Source: Butyrivibrio sp. (GTDB lineage: Bacteria; Bacillota_A; Clostridia; Lachnospirales; Lachnospiraceae). Taken from it: 11,182 nt of DNA. The translations under genes and the position numbers were made by a program. The notes below the pieces were generated by a model. The model searched no databases. It had not been told where the DNA came from and worked only from the letters and a program-made list of their open reading frames with translations. The stretch's first letter is position 1; each line of letters opens with the position of its first letter. The DNA lies in assembly GCA_017996845.1 (NCBI GenBank), contig JAGOGF010000085.1, positions 1 through 11,182 on the forward strand, in the 5' to 3' direction. This document shows positions 1 to 5,556 of the stretch, in pieces.

Positions 1-182
1 CTAAATGTGAAGTTTGTGGCAAAGGCGTTCATTTCGGTAACAACGTAAGCCATTCTCATAGAAGATCTAACAGAGCTTGGAATTCAAATGTTCAGCGTGT
101 TGCTGTTAAGATTAACGGTGAGACAAAAAGAATGAATGTTTGTACAAGTTGTATGAGATCCAAATTAGTTGAAAGAGCTTAA
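1..182 (+). CDS. rpmB: 50S ribosomal protein L28 (5' end cut by the window edge)
   Basis: Ribosomal protein L28 is a small component of the large ribosomal subunit. The readable frame starts at base 3 (AAA TGT GAA) and ends with TAA at 180-182, giving 59 codons. Bases 1-2 (CT) fit the end of an Ala codon, so probably only ATG G is missing and the full protein is about 61 residues, normal for the family. Visible hallmarks are a CEVCGKG start, the NNVSHSHRRSNR block, and a second cysteine pair in NVCTSCMRS. The two CxxC pairs (about residues 4/7 and 49/52) form the zinc-ribbon of the four-cysteine L28 type. It stands alone on the plus strand, converges on the sporulation-type run, and is followed at once by a strong terminator. 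Its promoter lies outside the window. Confidence 0.97.
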   Translation, partial: KCEVCGKGVHFGNNVSHSHRRSNRAWNSNVQRVAVKINGETKRMNVCTSCMRSKLVERA

Positions 183-195
183 AAGGTTATCATTT

Positions 196-229
196 AAAGA
201 CACTGCTTCATGGCAGTGTCTTTTTTTTT
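196..229 (+). terminator. Rho-independent terminator of rpmB
   Basis: A perfect 11-bp stem (AAAGACACTGC at 196-206 pairing with GCAGTGTCTTT at 213-223) encloses a 6-nt loop (TTCATG). It is followed by an unbroken run of nine T (221-229). It begins 13 nt after the rpmB stop codon, which is the classical place for it. Read on the minus strand the hairpin is followed by only three T and then AAAT, so it would be weaker for transcripts arriving from the opposite side. Confidence 0.95.
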
Positions 230-246
230 GCATTTATATATTTTTT
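230..246. other. AT-rich spacer after the rpmB terminator
   Basis: Only T/A-rich sequence is seen here, between the rpmB terminator and the possible coding remnant. No promoter, RNA or repeat can be supported. Confidence 0.5.
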
Positions 247-359
247 TCAGTCATAAACTTGCTCCCGCTCCATATAAAAAGGCACATCCGGAAAGATGCG
301 TACCGCTTCAAAACCTGCCTTTGAAGTTCTTGTACAATTCTCTCTGCAATGTGCCATTC
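247..359 (-). pseudogene. Possible frameshifted coding remnant downstream of the J-domain gene
   Basis: Two minus-strand frames each read like protein over only part of this stretch. Upstream, bases from about 359 down to 320 encode WHIAERIVQELQ. Downstream, another frame from about 322 down to 250 encodes KAGFEAVRIFPDVPFYMERE followed by QVYD and a TGA (247-249). Adding a single A to the AAA run at 320-322 joins them into one plausible sequence of some 36 residues. As it stands, an ATG at 355-357 opens a 36-codon frame covering the second half correctly, but the first half then reads as poor sequence. No family is recognised. It could be the decayed end of a lost gene, a former extension of the neighbouring J-domain protein, a sequencing error, or chance. 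Confidence 0.4.
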
Positions 360-363
360 CTAT

Positions 364-900
364 TTATGCTTTCATGCTTACATCAAATTCCTGATTCAGA
401 TTTGTATATTCTGCGGTAATGATCTGTACTGCTTCCCGGTCTCCGCATAGATTATCGGGATGAAAAATCTTTAAGAGATCTTTATATCGCTTCTTCAGTG
501 AAAGCTGATTATGAACGCCTCTGAATAGAAGCTCTTTCCCGTCATACAATGCTTCGTCCATATACTCTTTTTCTTTTTCAATACGCTTTTTTTCCTCTTC
601 CAGTTTATGACGGTCTTCATTCAGATCATCATACCCCTTGCGCAGAATAGCCAGCTTCTGGTCAAAAAAGGCTGCATCCTTCCGGAGCTTTCCCTCCTGA
701 AGAGTAATTTCTTTCTTCATGGCAGATGCTTCTTCTCGAAATCTTTTTTCTTCTGCTTCCAGCCTCTCAAAACGATCATCCAAAGTACTTTCCTGATTTT
801 CCAGTCTGCAGCTTTCCTTAAAAAGCCACATTCTCAACTCATACAATTCATCAGAATCGCCATTTTTAATGATTTCTTCCTTGCTGAATTTTTTCTCCAT
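364..900 (-). CDS. Coiled-coil protein with a C-terminal J domain (DnaJ-like)
   Basis: This is a 178-residue soluble protein. Residues about 35-116 are rich in Glu, Lys and Arg with regular hydrophobic spacing, consistent with a long coiled coil. Residues about 132-172 resemble the core of a J domain: a basic helix (LKKRYKDLLKIF), the signature HPD at 147-149, then a helix ending in AEYTNLNQEF. J domains stimulate the ATPase of DnaK-type Hsp70 chaperones through HPD, so a co-chaperone or tethering role is likely, but the partner is unknown. Helix I is short, and the zinc-finger and substrate-binding parts of true DnaJ are absent. The start ATG (900) follows a GGGGA ribosome site in the 21-nt gap after the GerW gene, so it is probably the last gene of the sporulation-type run. 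The stop is TAA, and a possible coding remnant lies just beyond it. Confidence 0.75.
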   Translation of the reverse strand: MEKKFSKEEIIKNGDSDELYELRMWLFKESCRLENQESTLDDRFERLEAEEKRFREEASAMKKEITLQEGKLRKDAAFFDQKLAILRKGYDDLNEDRHKLEEEKKRIEKEKEYMDEALYDGKELLFRGVHNQLSLKKRYKDLLKIFHPDNLCGDREAVQIITAEYTNLNQEFDVSMKA

Positions 901-921
901 GGATATTTCCCCCGACGGGCA

Positions 922-1323
922 CTACTTTTCGTCGTCATCCTTGTCCGGAAAAGCTATATCAACAGCATCATCGTCATCCATCATGTTCTTCTTGCCTGCA
1001 GAAAGCTTGTCAACAACATCAGGAACAAGATCCAGAATCTTTGTAACCGCATCCTGATTTTTGATATTTACAAGCTTCGTAGAACCATTTTTGATGACCA
1101 GAACGGCACTTGGTGACATCCTTGCACCAATAGCGCCCAAACCACTGTCTTTCTTATCGGCATTTTTTGCCCCTGCTCCCACACCGAAAGAAACATCGAC
1201 AAGCGGTACAATGATTGTATCTCCGATTTTTGTTGCCTCACCGACAACTGTTTTCGTTGAAAGAATTGTATTCAATCCCTTCATAAGAGAATCTACAACA
1301 CCCGAAAAATTATTATCTCCCAT
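922..1323 (-). CDS. ytfJ: GerW/YtfJ family sporulation protein
   Basis: This 133-residue protein matches the YtfJ/GerW family of spore-forming Firmicutes. The body carries the family pattern of a conserved N-terminal helix (VVDSLMKGL), a TKTVVGEATKIGDTIIVPLVDVSFG block at about 23-47 (characteristic of the family), a Gly-rich loop, then GAIGARMSPSAVLVIKNG (63-80). In Bacillus subtilis the family is made in the developing spore and affects germination; the exact biochemistry is not established. The tail (116-133) is strongly acidic (DDDD and later DKDDDEK). No membrane segment or signal peptide is seen. I chose the ATG at 1323, not the one 27 nt upstream, because GGCGGAG lies 6 nt before it. 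It follows the DUF2953 gene closely, as ytfI and ytfJ do in Bacillus. Confidence 0.93.
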   Translation of the reverse strand: MGDNNFSGVVDSLMKGLNTILSTKTVVGEATKIGDTIIVPLVDVSFGVGAGAKNADKKDSGLGAIGARMSPSAVLVIKNGSTKLVNIKNQDAVTKILDLVPDVVDKLSAGKKNMMDDDDAVDIAFPDKDDDEK

Positions 1324-1329
1324 GATATT

Positions 1330-1336
1330 CTCCGCC
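1330..1336 (-). promoter_or_regulatory. Ribosome binding site fixing the ytfJ start
   Basis: GGCGGAG on the minus strand lies 6 nt upstream of the ATG at 1323. It supports that start over the in-frame ATG at 1350, which sits inside the spacer just after the DUF2953 stop and would place this motif within the coding sequence. Confidence 0.7.
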
Positions 1337-1354
1337 TTTCGCATATACACAAAA

Positions 1355-2422
1355 TCATCGCTTCATAATTCTGCGAAATCTCCTGTATACCTTTTTGATG
1401 TCTTTATTAAAATATATTACTGCTGCACACCAGAGTAATCTGAATAACGTAATTTTACCTCTGATATGAGCCGTGCATCCGATCACTGCATCATCAAAAT
1501 CAGCATTTATACTGATCCCATCAGAAAGAAACGGATACATCATTGCATATATTCCCAATATCTGTGCTGTCAATGCCGGATCACCTGTTCCATATAAAAC
1601 TGTAATGTCACAAACACCCGGGCGGAGCTGCTTCCAGACTTTTAAAAGCTGTGAAGAAGCAATCTTCCATGCACGCTGAAATATATCACTTTCCAACGTT
1701 TCTTTAATCAAAGAAATTTTATCACAAATACGAGATATTGTATACCAGGTTTTTTGCAGCACATTTTGTTGATTTTTCAGAAAGTTCCAAATACGCAGCA
1801 TAATGTCTCTGCATTTTCGCCAAAAATCAGAAATCGTACCATTTTCTGATTCATTTTCTTCACTTTGTTCTGCATGGTGTTTGCTTTCTTCTTTTTCCTT
1901 CGCGTTTTCTTCTTTTTCGCTTCTGCTCTCCTGAAATTGCATATCAGACACTGTATTTGTCATTTTTTCAGGCTGATATTTTTCCCAGTTATCGCTTTTT
2001 TCTTCTGATACTTCATTTGAAAATGATATTGATTCTTCATCTGAACCAGGTTCCGCTTCAGATTTCTTTTTAGGCAAAGACCTTGCTTTTTTTTCGGATT
2101 TTTTAAATGATTTTTTTACTGACTTTTTTTTATTCTTTACTTTTTTCGGGAAAATTGTAAAAAAAAGAATTTTTACAGAAAACCGTGTTGCAGCAGGATA
2201 ACGCACACTGACCCTGATCAGATGCAGCAACCAGCTGATCCGTATATTACAGTTCACTCCGTCTGTAATATGTTCATCTATTCCACCCGAAAGATCCTTT
2301 CGCGGGATTTCAGCATCTGCAGAATATCTGATCGGGACAAAAAGGATCACCAGGATAATGCATAAAATAATCAGAAGTAAGATTCCTATAATTTTCAATA
2401 CAGTCAGAACCGCTGTCAGCAT
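1355..2422 (-). CDS. DUF2953 domain membrane protein (YtfI-like)
   Basis: This is a 355-residue protein. Residues 2-31 form one strongly hydrophobic N-terminal anchor. A short domain (about 32-92) follows, then a long low-complexity linker: basic at 92-120 (KKVKNKKK and similar) and Glu/Ser/Lys-rich at 121-195. The C-terminal part (about 198-355) contains YGTGDPALTAQILGIYAMMY at 277-296, the pattern expected of DUF2953 proteins, and ends in a very basic tail. Its place directly before ytfJ mirrors the ytfI-ytfJ order of Bacillus, so a spore-related membrane role is likely but no reaction is known. The ATG at 2422 is preceded by AAGGAG, at a rather long spacing of about 12 nt. The lysine-rich linker is encoded by several runs of 6-8 A, unlike the rest of the window. 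Confidence 0.85.
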   Translation of the reverse strand: MLTAVLTVLKIIGILLLIILCIILVILFVPIRYSADAEIPRKDLSGGIDEHITDGVNCNIRISWLLHLIRVSVRYPAATRFSVKILFFTIFPKKVKNKKKSVKKSFKKSEKKARSLPKKKSEAEPGSDEESISFSNEVSEEKSDNWEKYQPEKMTNTVSDMQFQESRSEKEENAKEKEESKHHAEQSEENESENGTISDFWRKCRDIMLRIWNFLKNQQNVLQKTWYTISRICDKISLIKETLESDIFQRAWKIASSQLLKVWKQLRPGVCDITVLYGTGDPALTAQILGIYAMMYPFLSDGISINADFDDAVIGCTAHIRGKITLFRLLWCAAVIYFNKDIKKVYRRFRRIMKR

Positions 2423-2443
2423 TCTATATTTTTGCTCCTTAGA

Positions 2444-2779
2444 TTATGATTGAACGTTTCTGTCCAGATAGGTTCGGAGCTGTCCCCCAAGCCCACAGGC
2501 CAATGCTTCATCCGAAATCCGAATGATCAGATTCACTGCTTCTTCATAACTTCCTGCAATTGCATATACAACCGGAGGATGAACAGCATAAAAAGATTGC
2601 TTGAGAAAAGCACAGTGCAGAATATCCAGCTGATCAGTGTCTGTCTGTGCTCCTGTCACGCAATATATGGTAAACTGGCCTGCCCCATGCCGCAGTTTCC
2701 ACTGCACATGCTTGGGACGTTTTACCGATTCTCCGATATACAAGTTTCTGTAAAAAGTACAATATTCTCTATTTTTCAT
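2444..2779 (-). CDS. Conserved-looking hypothetical protein, 111 residues
   Basis: I do not recognise a named family. The protein is soluble-looking, with no signal peptide or membrane segment. It starts MKNREYCTFYRNLYIGESV and has a mixed alpha/beta pattern: KHVQWKLRHGAGQFTIYCV (23-41), a LDILHCAFLKQ helix (51-61), PPVVYAIAGSYEEAVNLI (68-85), and a final helix. Cysteines at 7, 40, 56 and 95 are spaced singly and do not make an obvious metal site. It is the first gene of the run leading to the DUF2953 and ytfJ genes, 21 nt upstream of the next start, so co-transcription and a spore-linked role are possible. The ribosome site before the ATG at 2779 is weak (GAGATAATTGG). Real gene status rests on length, composition and fit between its neighbours. 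Confidence 0.7.
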   Translation of the reverse strand: MKNREYCTFYRNLYIGESVKRPKHVQWKLRHGAGQFTIYCVTGAQTDTDQLDILHCAFLKQSFYAVHPPVVYAIAGSYEEAVNLIIRISDEALACGLGGQLRTYLDRNVQS

Positions 2780-2819
2780 CCAATTATCTCAAAAAATCTA
2801 TTTATTGCCACACTATCTG

Positions 2820-2828
2820 TGTTAAAAT
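2820..2828 (+). promoter_or_regulatory. Candidate extended -10 promoter for the HD-GYP gene
   Basis: TGTTAAAAT matches the extended -10 form (TGn followed by a TATAAT-like hexamer, 5 of 6). No good -35 hexamer is seen 16-18 nt upstream. It would give a 5' leader of about 58 nt before the ATG at 2893. Sequence match only. Confidence 0.35.
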
Positions 2829-2855
2829 CAAGAAGTAATATTTTACCTGAAACTG

Positions 2856-2864
2856 ATTATAACA
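2856..2864 (-). promoter_or_regulatory. Candidate extended -10 promoter for the 2779-364 gene run
   Basis: On the minus strand this reads TGTTATAAT: a perfect TATAAT with the extended TGn just before it. The -35 position holds no clear TTGACA. It would start transcripts near 2849, about 70 nt before the ATG at 2779. A housekeeping-type signal does not exclude an additional spore-specific promoter, which I could not identify. Confidence 0.42.
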
Positions 2865-2892
2865 CATATTTTCTGCCCAGAGGAAATGAATC

Positions 2893-3954
2893 ATGAAAAG
2901 CATTACACGAATGGAATTGAAACCTGGAATGACCACCGCAGAAGATGTTCTCAGCTATAAAAATGAGGTGATTGTTTCAGGAAACACAAAAATAACTGAA
3001 TCCATCATCGAAAAGCTGGCACGCCATTCTATTCTTGTTGTTCCGATCAAGGAAGAAATTGACTTTGCAACTACACATTTTGAAAAAATAAGATTGAGTG
3101 AAGGTTTCAAAAAATTTGAAGAGAATTATCAGAAACTTTTCCCTGTATACAAAACATATATGGTCAATTTTGTCATGAATAATGTTCCAATTAATATGGA
3201 TAATCTGATGAAGGTTTATCAGAATATTATTCTCTATACTTCTACCGGAGAACAGCTTCTGGATTATCTGTATAATATGCTGCCTGGAAATGATGATATG
3301 ACGCATGCACATTGCCTGAATTCAGCACTGATTGCTGGTGTTTTCGGTACCTGGCTTGCTCTTCCGACTCCAGACATCGCACTGCTCATTAAATGCGCCT
3401 TTGTCTATGACATCGGTAAACTCTGGCTTCCATATAATCTTCTGTGGAAACCGGGCAAACTTACACCTGAAGAATATTGTGTCGTCAGGCAGCATGCCGC
3501 AAAAGGATACGAGGTTCTGCGAGAGCTTCCATGGGACAGACACATTGCAAGGTCTGCCCTGATGCATCATGAACGTATGGATGGCTCCGGCTATCCTTCC
3601 AGTATTTCAGGAGAGAAAATTGATTTATTTGCAAGAGTAATTGCAATTGTTGACACCTATGAAGCCATGACATCCTATCGTGTATATCGTCCAATGCTAA
3701 ATCCTTTTCAGGTTATTGCAAATTATGAAAAAGAGGGATTCGCCCGTTATGACGCCTCCCTCATAAAACCTGTTCTCCTGCATATTGCACAATCACAGCT
3801 TGGAATGAATGTACATTTAAGTGATGGCAGAAATGCCGAAGTAATACTGATTAATGAACCATCGCTCTCCCGCCCGATGGTAAAAGAATTGAACAGCAGT
3901 ACATTGATTGATCTTGCACATTTTCCAAATATCACAATAGATTCTGTATATTAA
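2893..3954 (+). CDS. HD-GYP-type domain protein with Tyr in place of the HD histidine
   Basis: This 353-residue soluble protein starts with a non-catalytic N-terminal region (1-130) and carries an HD-GYP domain at about 135-300. HD-GYP enzymes hydrolyse cyclic di-GMP (some act on cGAMP) using a two- or three-metal centre. Visible landmarks are THAH (137-140), the HD-motif position VYDIGK (171-176), H201 in RQHAAKGYEVL, HHE (225-227), DGSGYP (230-235) and IVDTYEAMT (252-260). The HD motif is Tyr172-Asp173, not His-Asp; the codon is TAT, one base from CAT. Activity may therefore be altered or lost, leaving a binding or signalling role. AGAGGA lies upstream of the ATG. It is a single gene, divergent from the sporulation run, with its stop 15 bp from that of the convergent PBP gene and no obvious terminator between them. 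Confidence 0.9.
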   Translation: MKSITRMELKPGMTTAEDVLSYKNEVIVSGNTKITESIIEKLARHSILVVPIKEEIDFATTHFEKIRLSEGFKKFEENYQKLFPVYKTYMVNFVMNNVPINMDNLMKVYQNIILYTSTGEQLLDYLYNMLPGNDDMTHAHCLNSALIAGVFGTWLALPTPDIALLIKCAFVYDIGKLWLPYNLLWKPGKLTPEEYCVVRQHAAKGYEVLRELPWDRHIARSALMHHERMDGSGYPSSISGEKIDLFARVIAIVDTYEAMTSYRVYRPMLNPFQVIANYEKEGFARYDASLIKPVLLHIAQSQLGMNVHLSDGRNAEVILINEPSLSRPMVKELNSSTLIDLAHFPNITIDSVY

Positions 3955-3969
3955 AATCATATCAGATGC

Positions 3970-5556
3970 TTATTTTACAAAATATGCATCAAAAATTCTT
4001 TTTGCAACCGGAACTGCATATTCTCCGCCGGATCCGGCTTTTTCGATGATGATCGTAACACAGATCTGTGGATTTTCTGCGGGAGCAAAGCCCGTAAACC
4101 AGGCATGCGAGTCATTTGTAAGATTGCTGTATTCCGCTGAACCGGTTTTCCCGGCTGCGGTATAGGATAACCCTTTCAGTTTGGTTGCGGTTCCATTTTG
4201 CACAACGCCTTCCATCATCTGTGTCAGGATCGCAGCTTCTTTTGCTGTCATCAATGTCTTATAATCCTGTGAAGCAAATTTTTCTACCGTTTTGCCATTC
4301 GCAGATTCCACTCTGTCAATCAAATAAGGTTTCATCAGATCCCCGCCGTTTGCAATTGCACAAGTGATCATATTCAAATGTATTGGGGTCATTGCTGTTG
4401 TTCCCTGTCCGATTGCCAACTGCATCATATCGGAATCAGAGGTTGTCTGTTCAGATATTGCAGTACTTTTACTGTAATTCATCTCAAGCGGAAGTTCTGA
4501 ATTGAACATCAGCTCGCTCAATGTACTCTTAAACTGTGCACGGTCAAGTGTCAGTCCGATATTTGCATAGGAAGAATTACATGACTTTGCAAAAGATCCG
4601 AAAAAGTCAAGTTTACCATGCCTTTCACCATGAAAACACTTGATTGTATCAGCTCCATGTGTCAACGAACCTGTGCAGGTAAACGAATAGTTCTGATAAG
4701 TATCCGGATTTTCTCTGATATATTCCAGAGAAGTCATAATTTTAAATGTAGATCCCGGTGGATAAAGCCCCTGCGTTGCACGATTCAAAAGTTCTGAATT
4801 ATCCTTATCATTTACAAGTGCCTCCCATTCCTGATCAATTTCATTTGGATCAAAATCCGGTTTGGAAACCATGGCAAGAATTGCACCTGTTTTCGGATCC
4901 GATACAACAACTGCACCGCGATATACACCCAAGGATTTATAAGCAATCTCCTGCAGCTGTGTATTTAAAGTCGTGTATACATTATCTCCCGGATATTTTT
5001 CTTTGGAGGCATCATCTTTCGCTTTTTCTGCAATAGATACATTTGAATTAATCAGATAATAATTCGCCATTGCCTCAATACCGGCTCTGCCCTGTGAAGC
5101 ATAACCTACCACATGAGCAAACTCATTGCTGAATGGATACTGTCTGATTTCCTTCCCTGTCGCATTTGTTACGGTATGTGCTAAAACCGTTCCGTCGGCA
5201 GCCAAAATCGATCCTCTGGTATTCTGTGCCAAAAGGATCTGCTGTCTGCCATTGTAGCTGTTATTAATCAGTTTCTGCTTGTTCACCGCAGAATAATAGC
5301 ACACATAAAACAACATGGAACTCATAAGACACACAAATAATGCTGCAATAAAAACAATAGAATATGTTTTTTTCTTTTTCTTTTTATTTCTGCGGCTTCC
5401 TTTTTTTTCTTTGTAAGCTCTGTCATACTGGTCCAGCCGGTCTTCATACTCTCCCGGATCATCATATCTGTCTTCCTCTTCATCAGAATTCCTCATATCG
5501 ATCGTATCTTCATAGGTATCCCGATGCTTTACAGGTCTCTTATTTCTATTCTTCAT
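3970..5556 (-). CDS. Class B penicillin-binding protein (peptidoglycan transpeptidase)
   Basis: This 528-residue monofunctional transpeptidase cross-links peptidoglycan stem peptides outside the membrane. It has a cytoplasmic tail (1-63) that is acidic at 15-50 and ends in a run of lysines, one membrane anchor (about 65-90), a small N-terminal module with RGSILAADGTVLA (114-126), then the penicillin-binding domain. The active-site motifs are complete: STFK (nucleophile S269, K272), SCN (325-327) and KTG (470-472). There is no PASTA or other C-terminal extension, so it resembles short PbpA-like class B enzymes and not the large PBP2x or SpoVD types. Its ATG overlaps the end of the SEDS gene by 11 nt, so the two are translationally coupled and almost certainly work as a SEDS-bPBP synthase. 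It is the last gene of the minus-strand cluster. Confidence 0.95.
   Translation of the reverse strand: MKNRNKRPVKHRDTYEDTIDMRNSDEEEDRYDDPGEYEDRLDQYDRAYKEKKGSRRNKKKKKKTYSIVFIAALFVCLMSSMLFYVCYYSAVNKQKLINNSYNGRQQILLAQNTRGSILAADGTVLAHTVTNATGKEIRQYPFSNEFAHVVGYASQGRAGIEAMANYYLINSNVSIAEKAKDDASKEKYPGDNVYTTLNTQLQEIAYKSLGVYRGAVVVSDPKTGAILAMVSKPDFDPNEIDQEWEALVNDKDNSELLNRATQGLYPPGSTFKIMTSLEYIRENPDTYQNYSFTCTGSLTHGADTIKCFHGERHGKLDFFGSFAKSCNSSYANIGLTLDRAQFKSTLSELMFNSELPLEMNYSKSTAISEQTTSDSDMMQLAIGQGTTAMTPIHLNMITCAIANGGDLMKPYLIDRVESANGKTVEKFASQDYKTLMTAKEAAILTQMMEGVVQNGTATKLKGLSYTAAGKTGSAEYSNLTNDSHAWFTGFAPAENPQICVTIIIEKAGSGGEYAVPVAKRIFDAYFVK

Noticed and set aside
210..419. Plus-strand 69-residue frame after rpmB
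   Set aside because: Its start lies inside the loop and stem of the rpmB terminator, it has no ribosome site, it is Phe/Leu/His-rich, and it runs into the J-domain gene in antisense.
607..1116. Plus-strand frame of 169 residues
   Set aside because: It is antisense to the coiled-coil and GerW genes; its Phe/Ile/Leu-rich composition is the mirror of their Lys/Glu codons.
1061..1438. Plus-strand frame of 125 residues
   Set aside because: It is antisense to ytfJ and the end of the DUF2953 gene, without a ribosome site or recognisable motif.
2087..2131. T-rich stretch on the plus strand as terminators
   Set aside because: There is no stem upstream of the T runs; they are the complement of Lys codons in an intact frame.
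2450..2896. Plus-strand frame of 148 residues reaching the HD-GYP start
   Set aside because: It is antisense to the 111-residue gene and then crosses both candidate promoters; composition is unlike a real protein and no family is seen.
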